From Mxb001 sp046046455 (lineage in GTDB: Bacteria > Actinomycetota > Actinomycetes > S36-B12), in assembly GCA_046046455.1 (NCBI GenBank), contig JBJOJS010000090.1, positions 14,061-78,060 of the forward strand: a stretch of DNA of 64,000 nucleotides, read 5' to 3'. The number at the start of each line of letters is the position of its first letter. Position 1 is the first letter of the stretch. Positions 52,517 to 60,057 of this stretch are shown in pieces. Both the position numbers and the translations under genes were made by a program. The notes under the pieces were generated by a model. That model was given only the letters and a program-made list of their open reading frames with translations, searched no databases and was not told the DNA's origin.

Positions 52517-53428
52517 TTAACTGTGCACCGTGAGGAACCGCTGATTCACGACGCCGTCGTAGTAGAACAGCGCCCTGCCCATCTCGCCCTCGGTCCACGT
52601 GATGGGCGGATCATCGGGGTCCGACCAGTAGCCGCCTGTGAAGACCTCGTTGCGGTTGCCCGCAGGATCGAAGAAGTACACGCAGTGCCCGCGTGTGGCA
52701 CCGTGCCGTGTGGGGTTGGTCTCGATCCGCACGCCGTGGTACGCCAGCACATCCGAGGCATTGCGGATGTCGTTCCAATCGTCCACCCAGTAGGCGAAGT
52801 GGTGCAGCCCGCCATCCGGTCCGGTCACAAGCGCGATGTCGTGGGAGGAGTGGGAGACCTCGAGCCACGTAGCGATCTGGAATCCATCGTCCCCGACCAC
52901 CTGCTCGGTGAGGTGGAAGTCAAGCACGTCCTGAAGGAACGACGTCATGCCGTTGACATCCTCGACGGTGATGAAGATGTGGTCGAGCCGGGGCGGCGCG
53001 ATGCCCACCAGGCCGAGAGGCTTGGGCGGCGGGTTCGTGAGCGGGAGGAGGTTGCCGACCTGCTCCATGCCGTAGATCAACTCCATCTGGTGGCCCGAGG
53101 GCGTCTCGAAGCGGATGACGGAGCCGCCACCCACGCCAACCTCGGCTCCCTGGAGGCGCTTCACGGCGATGCCCGCGTCCTCGAGGCGCGCGGCGTAGAA
53201 GTCGAGGTCCTCGGGGCTCTCGACCTTCCAGCCCATATGGGCGAGCCCGTAGTTGGGCGCGTAGGCGAGGACCAGCGAGTGGTGCTGGTGCTCGTCCCAG
53301 CACTTCAGGTATACGCGCTCGGGCTCCCGAGCGGTCTCCACAAGGCCCAGCACCTCGGTGTAGTACGCGGTCGCGAGCTCGAGATCGGGGACCTTGATCT
53401 CCACATGGGACAGACGCAGGATGCTCAT
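52517..53428 (-). CDS. Extradiol ring-cleavage dioxygenase (catechol 2,3-dioxygenase type), copy 1
   Basis: This 303-residue two-domain vicinal-oxygen-chelate protein has iron ligands in the C-terminal module: His150 (LDHIFI), the HH pair at 209-210 (GLHHFAYW) and Glu261 (NEVFTGGY), with the conserved Tyr251. It cleaves catechols between C2 and C3 to 2-hydroxymuconate semialdehydes. It starts 1 nt inside the stop of copy 2 (TGATG). The two copies share segments such as KCWDE, GIAPPR and EVFTGGY and arose by duplication. Substrate ranges probably differ. Confidence 0.93.
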   Translation of the reverse strand: MSILRLSHVEIKVPDLELATAYYTEVLGLVETAREPERVYLKCWDEHQHHSLVLAYAPNYGLAHMGWKVESPEDLDFYAARLEDAGIAVKRLQGAEVGVGGGSVIRFETPSGHQMELIYGMEQVGNLLPLTNPPPKPLGLVGIAPPRLDHIFITVEDVNGMTSFLQDVLDFHLTEQVVGDDGFQIATWLEVSHSSHDIALVTGPDGGLHHFAYWVDDWNDIRNASDVLAYHGVRIETNPTRHGATRGHCVYFFDPAGNRNEVFTGGYWSDPDDPPITWTEGEMGRALFYYDGVVNQRFLTVHS

Positions 53429-54336
53429 CAGGTGTGCACCTTCATGAATCGATCGTTGAGCTCGCCCTCGTAGTAGAAGACAGCCCGTCCAATGTTGTCC
53501 TCGGTCCACGTGATGGTCGGGAAGTCCGGGTCCGGACGGTAACCGCCGGTGAAGACCTCATTGCGCGTGCCGAGCGGGTCGAAGAAGTAGATGGTGTTGC
53601 CGCGCGTGATGCCGTGGCGCGTCGGACCGACGTCGATCTGGATGCCGTTGTAGGCCAGGATGTCCGCGCTCTTGCGGACGTGATCCCAGTCGTCGAGCCA
53701 GTACGCGAAGTGATGCAGGCCGCCGTTGGGTCCGGACACGATCGCGAGGTCGTGGGGCGAGTGCGAGCGCTCCATCCACGTGGCGGCCTGATGGCCGTCC
53801 CCGTCGAGCAGCTGCTCGGTCACCCGGAAGCCGAGGACATCCGTGAAGAACTTGGTCGACTCGCCGACCTCCTCAGCGGTGACGAGGATGTGATCCATCC
53901 TGGGAGGCGCGATGCCGCGCAGCCCCTCGACGAAGGGTGCGGGGTTGAGTGAACCCGTGGCGCGACCGATCTTCTCGACGTCGTGCACGAGCTCCATCAC
54001 CTGACCCGACGGAGTCTCGAAGCGAATGGACTCGCCCTGGCCGATCGACGCGCCCTTGCTCACGCGCTCGACGGGCAGGCCGTATCGGCCCACGGCGTTC
54101 TCGAGGTCGGAGAGGTCGTCTTCGCGCAGGACCTTGAAGGACATCAGGTCGAAGCCGACGCGCGGCGCGTAGGAGATACGCAGCGAATGGTGGTCGACCT
54201 CGTCCCAGCACTTCAGGTAGACCGAATTCTCATCGCGCTCAACCTCGAGCATGCCGATGACCTCGGTGTAGTACGCCGCTGCCAGGTCGATATCCGTCAC
54301 CGTGATGTCGACGTGCGACAAGCGCAGGATTCCCAT
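53428..54336 (-). CDS. Extradiol ring-cleavage dioxygenase (catechol 2,3-dioxygenase type), copy 2
   Basis: This 302-residue paralogue of the downstream gene has ligands His149 (MDHILV), the HH pair at 208-209 and Glu260 (NEVFTGGY), with Tyr250. It is the first gene of the leftward operon. GGGAGGAG lies 5 nt before the ATG. The frame stays open upstream into the divergent promoter region, but GILRLSHVDI is the natural N-terminus and matches that of copy 1. Confidence 0.93.
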   Translation of the reverse strand: MGILRLSHVDITVTDIDLAAAYYTEVIGMLEVERDENSVYLKCWDEVDHHSLRISYAPRVGFDLMSFKVLREDDLSDLENAVGRYGLPVERVSKGASIGQGESIRFETPSGQVMELVHDVEKIGRATGSLNPAPFVEGLRGIAPPRMDHILVTAEEVGESTKFFTDVLGFRVTEQLLDGDGHQAATWMERSHSPHDLAIVSGPNGGLHHFAYWLDDWDHVRKSADILAYNGIQIDVGPTRHGITRGNTIYFFDPLGTRNEVFTGGYRPDPDFPTITWTEDNIGRAVFYYEGELNDRFMKVHT

Positions 54337-54393
54337 CGTCGCTCCTCCCGGCCGCGAGGCCTCTCGGGTCATCCGAAACCTAGGGCTCCCCTG

Positions 54394-54428
54394 TCCCGCA
54401 TGGAAGGACAGCGTTCCCGCATGCGGGA
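54394..54428. promoter_or_regulatory. Putative IclR-type operator: perfect palindrome plus tandem imperfect copy
   Basis: TCCCGCATGCGGGA at 54415-54428 is a perfect 14-bp palindrome. A second copy of its left half, TCCCGCATGGA, starts at 54394, exactly 21 bp (two helical turns) upstream. Both lie between the leftward dioxygenase start (54336) and the rightward operon start (54451), beside an IclR regulator gene. Regulator binding is inferred from position. Confidence 0.6.
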
Positions 54429-54437
54429 CGTATCTGG

Positions 54438-54443
54438 TACGTT
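54438..54443 (+). promoter_or_regulatory. -10 box of a leaderless promoter (TACGTT)
   Basis: TACGTT ends 7 nt before the GTG at 54451. The palindromic operator would cover the -35 region, consistent with repression or activation of the rightward operon. Confidence 0.45.
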
Positions 54444-54450
54444 CCCCCGC

Positions 54451-55113
54451 GTGGAAGGACCCGAGGCGATGCGCCAGGCCATGGCGGACTACGTCCGCTC
54501 GCTGCACCAGGCCTACCTCGATGCCGTGGCGACACTCCCTCCAGCCGAGCGTGCGCGACTGCCCCTCATCGACGCCGGCCGGATCACGGTGGCCGCTGTC
54601 GGCGTGCGCATGCTGCACGTCATCGGCACGGTCGAGACGCTCCCGCCACCGCAAGGACCCGAGGTCGAGATCGATGACTCCATCGACGATCTCGCGTGGA
54701 GCCTGCGATTCTTCGATCCCGTCATCGCACCGCCCCTCGGCATCATCGATGAATCCCACGGGCCGCAGTACGACGAGGTACGTCGCGCACTCGGAATCCG
54801 GACCGTCGTCTATCACCTCGCCGTCCCACCCGGTGGCAGCCTCACAGCGCATCACGCACTGCATGCAGGCACCGGACTCGCGCATGCGCATGCAGCAGCC
54901 GCACGCGACTTCGACGCCCTGCGCGCTCACGCCCCTGGGCGTGAGGCCTTGGTCGATGAGATGCAGGGCGCCAGCATCGCCGGCCTCACGCGCGCCCAGG
55001 TAACCCTCGCGCTCGCGCTTGCCCCGGGACTCACGGGCGTGACCGTGGAGCCACCGAGCGATCCCGCCGAGGTCCGCCGCACGCTGCTCCAGCACCTGAG
55101 GAACCCCGCATGA
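54451..55113 (+). CDS. Unknown 220-residue protein heading the rightward aromatic operon
   Basis: I do not recognise this protein. It begins with a helix (YVRSLHQAYLDAVATLPPAERARLPL). It continues with ITVAAVGVRMLHVIGTVE, a DDSIDDLAWSLRFFDP stretch and a His-rich part (TAHHALHAGTGLAHAHAAAA), then a RAQVTLALALAPGL helix. There is no signal peptide or membrane segment. GTG at 54451 has a leaderless -10 box; ATG codons at 54400 and 54421 are in frame but fall in the operator. The stop overlaps the IclR start by 4 nt, so it may help sensing or catalysis. Confidence 0.75.
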   Translation: MEGPEAMRQAMADYVRSLHQAYLDAVATLPPAERARLPLIDAGRITVAAVGVRMLHVIGTVETLPPPQGPEVEIDDSIDDLAWSLRFFDPVIAPPLGIIDESHGPQYDEVRRALGIRTVVYHLAVPPGGSLTAHHALHAGTGLAHAHAAAARDFDALRAHAPGREALVDEMQGASIAGLTRAQVTLALALAPGLTGVTVEPPSDPAEVRRTLLQHLRNPA

Positions 55114-55934
55114 CCGAGACGCCCGCCCGCCGCCAGCACTCGACGCTGTCCAGCGTGCGCAACGCCGCGCGCCTGCTCAAGGAGTTCGGGCGCGGGGATC
55201 GCGACATCGGAGTGACCGAGCTCTCCCGACGTCTCGGGATCGGCAAGAGCACCGCGCATCGACTCCTGAGCACGCTCGCCGAGGAGAGGCTGCTCGAGCA
55301 GGACCCCGACACGGGTGCCTATCGACTCGGCCTCGCGATGTACGAGTTGGGGGCATCGGTTGCCCTCCACAACGACCTCCACGAGGCCTGCTCCCCCGTC
55401 ATCGACCAGTTGCGCAATGCCACCCGCGAGACCGTCCAGGTCGCTGTGCTCGACGGTCGCGAGGTCGTCTACGTCGAACGCCGCGAGAGTCCGCAGACGC
55501 TTCGCCTTTTCGGTCGCGTCGGGCATCGCAATGACGCGCACTGCACCAGCACCGGCAAGCTGCTTCTCGCGTACCTGCCCGAGGACCAATTGGATGCCCT
55601 GCTCCGCGGATGGCGGCTCGAGCGCAGGACGCCGTACACGATCACCGATCCTCGGGCACTGCGCAGCGCCCTCGTGGAGATCCGCCGACAAGGCTGGGCG
55701 GAGAACGTCAATGAATCCGAACTCGGTGCCGCCTCCATCGCTGCTCCCGTGCGCAATGACCGCGGTGAGGTGATCGCTGCTCTCTCGATCGTCGGACCGG
55801 TGCAGCGACTGGGCAGCGACTCACTGCGCCGCTTCGCCCGACCGGCGGTCGATGCTGCCATGGCCGTCAGCCGCCGACTCGGATACCGCGACCCCCGCGC
55901 CCCACGCCGATCAGCAGAAGAGGGATCCCCGTGA
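55110..55934 (+). CDS. IclR-family transcriptional regulator
   Basis: This 274-residue regulator has an N-terminal winged helix (SVRNAARLLKEFGRG, SRRLGIGKSTAHRLLSTLAEERLL) and a C-terminal effector domain (DGREVVYVERRES, CTSTGKLLLAYLPE, NESELGAASIAAPVRN). IclR proteins control many aromatic pathways by binding a pathway intermediate. It overlaps both neighbours by 4 nt and probably acts on the palindrome at 54415-54428. Confidence 0.93.
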   Translation: MTETPARRQHSTLSSVRNAARLLKEFGRGDRDIGVTELSRRLGIGKSTAHRLLSTLAEERLLEQDPDTGAYRLGLAMYELGASVALHNDLHEACSPVIDQLRNATRETVQVAVLDGREVVYVERRESPQTLRLFGRVGHRNDAHCTSTGKLLLAYLPEDQLDALLRGWRLERRTPYTITDPRALRSALVEIRRQGWAENVNESELGAASIAAPVRNDRGEVIAALSIVGPVQRLGSDSLRRFARPAVDAAMAVSRRLGYRDPRAPRRSAEEGSP

Positions 55935-56722
55935 CCAGACCCGATGCGGATCAGATCCGCGAGATGTCCAGTGCCCTTCTCGCCGCCCGACGCGCACGCG
56001 TTCCGATTGCACCCCTCACCGATCGATTCCCCGGGATGACCGTCGAGGACGCCTACGCCGTGCAGCAGGGCCTTGTCGAGGGCCTGCTCTCCGACGGCGA
56101 CTCGATCATCGGCTACAAGCTCGGCCTCACGAGCCGTCCGATGCAAGAGATGCTCGGCGTCGACCAGCCCGACTATGCACCCGTGCTCGGATCCACCGTC
56201 TACCCCGACGGAGGCGAAGTGCCCTGCGATCGCTACATCGCCCCGCGCATGGAGGCCGAGATCTGCGTCGTCCTCGATGCACCGCTATCCGGCCCGCACT
56301 GCACGGCGGCTGAGGCGTGGGCAGCGACCCGCGGTCTCATCGCCGCACTCGAGATCGTCGATAGTCGCATCGCGGATTGGAAGATCAAGCTGGCGGACAC
56401 CGTCTCTGACCTCGCCTCCAACGGTGCCGTGGCCTTCGGGAGCCGAGTGGTCCCCCTGGACGACTTCGATCCCGCACTCATCGGCATGGTCTTCACACGC
56501 AACGGCGAGCTCGTCGCCACCGGCGCGGGGGCAGCAGCACTGGGTGGTCCCATCGATGCCGTCGCCTGGCTGGCCAACACCCTGTTTCCGCTCGGGGTCA
56601 CCCTCCCCGCCGGCGCCATCATCATGACGGGTGCCCTGCATGCGGCAGTGCCCTTCGAGAAGGGCGACGTCTTCCGCGCCGACTTCGATCGACTTGGCCC
56701 CATCACCCTGCGCACGATCTGA
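55931..56722 (+). CDS. xylJ: 2-hydroxypenta-2,4-dienoate hydratase
   Basis: This 263-residue member of the hydratase/decarboxylase group within the fumarylacetoacetase fold has GYKLGLTS near residue 60, a metal-binding region around MEAEICVVLD and the hydratase-type segment IADWKIKLADTVSDLASNGA. The decarboxylase relative at 58683 has a YSFTLPDVVADNSSS segment instead. It adds water to 2-hydroxypentadienoate, giving 4-hydroxy-2-oxovalerate. It overlaps the IclR gene by 4 nt. Confidence 0.87.
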   Translation: MTRPDADQIREMSSALLAARRARVPIAPLTDRFPGMTVEDAYAVQQGLVEGLLSDGDSIIGYKLGLTSRPMQEMLGVDQPDYAPVLGSTVYPDGGEVPCDRYIAPRMEAEICVVLDAPLSGPHCTAAEAWAATRGLIAALEIVDSRIADWKIKLADTVSDLASNGAVAFGSRVVPLDDFDPALIGMVFTRNGELVATGAGAAALGGPIDAVAWLANTLFPLGVTLPAGAIIMTGALHAAVPFEKGDVFRADFDRLGPITLRTI

Positions 56723-56752
56723 TCGCACGACCCGACAGGAAGGGATCACGGC

Positions 56753-57661
56753 ATGCCTTTGCGATGTGCCATCGTCGGCTCCGGCAATATCGGGACCGAT
56801 CTCATGGTCAAGATGATGCGCAGCGATCGGCTGCAGCTCACGGCACTGGTCGGCATCGACCCGGCGTCCGACGGCCTGGCGCGCGCCAAGGCCCTGGGGT
56901 TGGACGCTCCGCATGATGGTCCGGACTGGATCCTGGAGCACTCCGATGACATCGACATGGTCTTCGACGCCACCAGCGCCTACGTGCATGTGCGATATGC
57001 CAAGAAGTACGAGGAAGCTGGGATCACGGCGATCGATCTGACTCCCGCCGCCCGTGGACCCAAGGTGATCGCCGCGGTGAACCTCACAGAGCATCTCGAC
57101 GCGCCCAACATCAACATGGTGACCTGCGGCGGCCAGGCCACCACTCCGATGGTCTACGCGATCAAGCGGGCGGTGCCGTCACTCCCCTATGCCGAGATGG
57201 TGTCCACGGTGTCGTCGAAGTCCGCGGGTCCGGGGACGCGGCAGAACATCGATGAGTTCACCAAGACCACGTCAACGGCGCTCCGTGAGATCGGTGGCGC
57301 GGAGACCAGCAAGGCGATCATCATCCTCAACCCCGCCGACCCGCCCATCATCATGCGCAACACGGTCTTCGGGGCGCTGCCCGAGGGCACCGACCACGAC
57401 GCCGTCCTGGAGTCGGTCTACGCCATGGAGAAGGATGTCGCACAGTACGTACCGGGCTACCGCCTGAAGAATCCGCCCGTGATCGAGGAGGGGCCGTACA
57501 ACACGCCCGGCGGCGTCGTCCCACACCGGGTCGTCGTCCTGCTCGAGGTCGAAGGCGCCGGCGACTATCTGCCTACCTACGCGGGAAATCTTGACATCAT
57601 GACCGCCGCTGCCATGCGCGTCGGCGAGGCCATCGCGGAGCACCGAGGAGTCACAGCATGA
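56753..57661 (+). CDS. xylQ: Acetaldehyde dehydrogenase (acylating)
   Basis: This 302-residue NAD- and CoA-dependent enzyme (DmpF/XylQ/MhpF family) converts the aldolase product acetaldehyde to acetyl-CoA. The NAD motif is GSGNIG (residues 9-14) and the catalytic Cys125 lies in VTCGGQATTP. ILNPADPPIIMRNT and the C-terminal region are intact. AGGAAGGG lies upstream of the ATG. It overlaps the aldolase gene by 4 nt, as expected for two proteins that form a channelling complex. Confidence 0.96.
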   Translation: MPLRCAIVGSGNIGTDLMVKMMRSDRLQLTALVGIDPASDGLARAKALGLDAPHDGPDWILEHSDDIDMVFDATSAYVHVRYAKKYEEAGITAIDLTPAARGPKVIAAVNLTEHLDAPNINMVTCGGQATTPMVYAIKRAVPSLPYAEMVSTVSSKSAGPGTRQNIDEFTKTTSTALREIGGAETSKAIIILNPADPPIIMRNTVFGALPEGTDHDAVLESVYAMEKDVAQYVPGYRLKNPPVIEEGPYNTPGGVVPHRVVVLLEVEGAGDYLPTYAGNLDIMTAAAMRVGEAIAEHRGVTA

Positions 57662-58686
57662 GCACCACCGACTACCGCCTCATCGACTCGACCCTGCGGG
57701 ACGGATCGCACGCGATCAGCCACCAGTACTACGCCGAAGACGTCATCAAGATCGTCGAGGGCCTCGATCGGGCCGGCGTGCAGGTCATCGAAATCGCCCA
57801 CGGTGACGGACTCGGCGGCTCCAGCTTCAACTACGGCTTCTCCGCCGTCCCCGAGAAGGAGCTCATCGCGAAGGCGTGCGAGACCGCACAGCAGGCGCAG
57901 ATCGCCTGCCTCATGCTGCCGGGCATCGGCCTGGCTGACGACCTGCGCGAGGTCCGCGAGCTTGGTGTGTCCGTCGCGCGCATCGCCGTCCACTGCACCG
58001 AGGCCGACATCACCGAGCAGCACCTCAAGGTGGCCAAGGAACTCGGCATGGAGGCCATCGGTTTCCTCATGATGGCCCATATGAACTCCCCCGAGGGCCT
58101 CGTCGAGCAGGCACTGCTCATGCAGTCCTACGGCGCTGACACGATCTATATCGCCGACTCCGCCGGCGCCATGACGGTCGACGACGTGCGCCGCCGAGTC
58201 AACGCACTCGTCAAGGCCCTCGACATCCCCCTGGGCGTGCACGCCCACAACAATCTCGCGATGGCGGTCGCCAACTCCATCGCCGCCTACGAAGAGGGCG
58301 CGAAGAACCTTGACGGCACCTCGGCGGGACTCGGTGCCGGCGCAGGCAACTGCCCCACCGAGATCCTGGCCGCTGTCTCCACGAAGTACGGGATCGAGAC
58401 CGGTGTCGATCCCCTCGTGCTCATGGATGTCGCCGAGGAGGTCGTGCGTCCGATCATGCCCCGCCAGCAGGTCATCGACCGCGCGGGACTGCTGCTCGGC
58501 TATGCCGGCGTCTACGGCAGCTTCCTCCTCCATGCCGAGCGCGCCGCCGACCGCTACGGCGTCCCCGTCTCCGAGATCCTGCTCGAGCTCGGTCGACGCC
58601 AGGTCGTCGGCGGCCAGGAGGACATGATCATCGATGTCGCACTCGAACTCGCCCGCAAGCATGCCGAAGCGGAGGTGACCGCATGA
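57658..58686 (+). CDS. xylK: 4-hydroxy-2-oxovalerate aldolase
   Basis: This 342-residue DmpG/XylK-type class II aldolase splits 4-hydroxy-2-oxovalerate to pyruvate and acetaldehyde. The STLRDGSHA motif (residues 11-19) supplies the catalytic Arg and metal-binding Asp. The metal-binding HAHNN motif and the GLGAGAGNCPTE loop follow. The C-terminal helical domain interacts with the dehydrogenase in characterised complexes. It overlaps both neighbours by 4 nt. Confidence 0.97.
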   Translation: MSTTDYRLIDSTLRDGSHAISHQYYAEDVIKIVEGLDRAGVQVIEIAHGDGLGGSSFNYGFSAVPEKELIAKACETAQQAQIACLMLPGIGLADDLREVRELGVSVARIAVHCTEADITEQHLKVAKELGMEAIGFLMMAHMNSPEGLVEQALLMQSYGADTIYIADSAGAMTVDDVRRRVNALVKALDIPLGVHAHNNLAMAVANSIAAYEEGAKNLDGTSAGLGAGAGNCPTEILAAVSTKYGIETGVDPLVLMDVAEEVVRPIMPRQQVIDRAGLLLGYAGVYGSFLLHAERAADRYGVPVSEILLELGRRQVVGGQEDMIIDVALELARKHAEAEVTA

Positions 58687-59462
58687 GCCTGCCCGCACAG
58701 GAGGCGGCCGCGCGGCTCACCACCGCGGTGCGGTCGCGTACGGCCACGACGGCGCTCACCGGCGATTACGGCGACTTCGACATCCCCACGGCGTACGACG
58801 TCCAAGCGCTCGTGGTCGCCGATCGAATCGCCCAGGGTCATCGGGTGGTAGGCGCCAAGCTCGGTCTCACGAGCGAGGCGAAGCAGAAGCAGATGAATGT
58901 CAGCGAGCCGCTCTACGGCTGGCTCACGGATGACATGCGCATCGATCCCGGCGAACCACTCGTCGTGGACCGCTTCATCCAGCCCCGGGTCGAGGCGGAG
59001 ATCGCCTTCCTCATCGGTGACGACCTCGAGGGGGCTGATGTCGGCGCCGCCGACGTGCTGGCTGCCACCGCCGCCGTGATGCCCGCGATCGACGTGCTCG
59101 ACTCCCGGTACGCGGGATACTCCTTCACGCTCCCCGACGTGGTCGCCGACAACTCCTCATCCGCCGGATTCATCACGGGATCCGCGCTGGTGGACCCGAC
59201 GGGCGTCGACCTGCGACTGCTCGGGGTCGTCCTCGAAGTCAACGGACAGGTCATGGCCACCGCTGCCGGTGCCGCAGTCCTGGGTCATCCCGCGTCCTCC
59301 GTCGCCTGGCTCGTGCGCGCCCTGGCCCGTCGCGGGGAGGGACTCTCCGCAGGCATGACCGTGCTCTCCGGAGCCTGTACCCCGGCCTTCGCCGTCACCC
59401 CCGGCGACACGGTCGTCGCCCGAATCGATCGACTCGGCACCGTGGAGGTCCCATGCCGCTGA
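58683..59462 (+). CDS. xylI: 4-oxalocrotonate decarboxylase
   Basis: This 259-residue relative of the hydratase has VGAKLGLTSEAKQ near residue 60 and the decarboxylase-type segment YSFTLPDVVADNSSSAGFI. It converts 2-oxo-3-hexenedioate to 2-hydroxypentadienoate in the dehydrogenase branch of meta cleavage. It overlaps the aldolase by 4 nt and the tautomerase by 10 nt. Confidence 0.9.
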   Translation: MSLPAQEAAARLTTAVRSRTATTALTGDYGDFDIPTAYDVQALVVADRIAQGHRVVGAKLGLTSEAKQKQMNVSEPLYGWLTDDMRIDPGEPLVVDRFIQPRVEAEIAFLIGDDLEGADVGAADVLAATAAVMPAIDVLDSRYAGYSFTLPDVVADNSSSAGFITGSALVDPTGVDLRLLGVVLEVNGQVMATAAGAAVLGHPASSVAWLVRALARRGEGLSAGMTVLSGACTPAFAVTPGDTVVARIDRLGTVEVPCR

Positions 59463-59668
59463 TCCAGGTCACCATGGTCGAGGGCCGCACCCTCGAGCAG
59501 AAGCACGCACTCATCCGCAACCTCAGCACCGCCATGGCCGACACCCTCGAGGTGCCGCTCGAGCGCATCCGCGTCGCCATCTACGAGATCACCGCCGATG
59601 AGTGGGGCATCGGCGGTGAGCCCTTCTCAGTCGCGCGCCCCGGCGGCGTCGCACCACCGGCCTCGTGA
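59453..59668 (+). CDS. xylH: 4-oxalocrotonate tautomerase
   Basis: This 71-residue protein begins MPLIQVTMVEGR, so Pro1 is exposed as catalytic base after Met removal, and an Arg-containing KHALIRNLSTAM helix follows. It isomerises 2-hydroxymuconate for the decarboxylase. It is slightly longer than the usual ~62 residues. It starts inside the end of the decarboxylase gene and overlaps the ferredoxin start (GTGA). Confidence 0.95.
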   Translation: MPLIQVTMVEGRTLEQKHALIRNLSTAMADTLEVPLERIRVAIYEITADEWGIGGEPFSVARPGGVAPPAS

Positions 59669-60057
59669 CACCGTCGCCTCCGGCGTCCATCTGGACGCCG
59701 ACCTTCTCCGTCGACTCCGTGGCACAAGCGCCACGGAGGTACGACCACGGTGGCATTGGGGTGCTCGTCGCGATGGTTGACGAGGCGCCGCGTGCCGTGT
59801 CAGCCGACTGCCTGCACAAGGGGGCATCGCTGGAGGGCGGCGTCTGCCGTGACGGCATCATCACCTGCCCCTCGCACTGGTGGCGCTACGACTTGCGCGA
59901 CGGATCCCTCCAGGGCACCCCGGGGGCCGGACTCACCGTCTACCCTGCCCGAGTGCACGAGGGCATCGTCGAGGTCGAGCTCCCGGTGGCGACACCCGCC
60001 CTGACCCTTCGGGAGACCCTCCTCGCGCACGCCCGCGGGGAGGACATGGATGCCTGA
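59665..60057 (+). CDS. Rieske-type ferredoxin
   Basis: This 130-residue [2Fe-2S] protein has ligands Cys49-x-His51 and Cys68-x2-His71 (CLHKG, CPSHWW). An additional Cys61 lies between the ligand pairs. It resembles the small ferredoxins that feed ring-hydroxylating oxygenases, and I infer it serves the oxygenase at 46998 with the reductase at 44676. GTG overlaps the tautomerase stop by 4 nt. The C-terminal ~25 residues (TLRETLLAHARGEDMDA) extend past the usual fold. Confidence 0.9.
   Translation: MTPSPPASIWTPTFSVDSVAQAPRRYDHGGIGVLVAMVDEAPRAVSADCLHKGASLEGGVCRDGIITCPSHWWRYDLRDGSLQGTPGAGLTVYPARVHEGIVEVELPVATPALTLRETLLAHARGEDMDA

Noticed and set aside
51629..53473. Open frame of about 600 codons on the plus strand
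   Set aside because: It is antisense to the histidine phosphatase and extradiol dioxygenase genes, shows no recognisable domain and has a composition typical of a mirror frame.
54400..54450. ATG codons at 54400 and 54421 as starts for the 220-residue unknown protein
   Set aside because: They fall within the tandem operator repeats and have no ribosome-binding site; GTG at 54451 has a -10 box at leaderless spacing.
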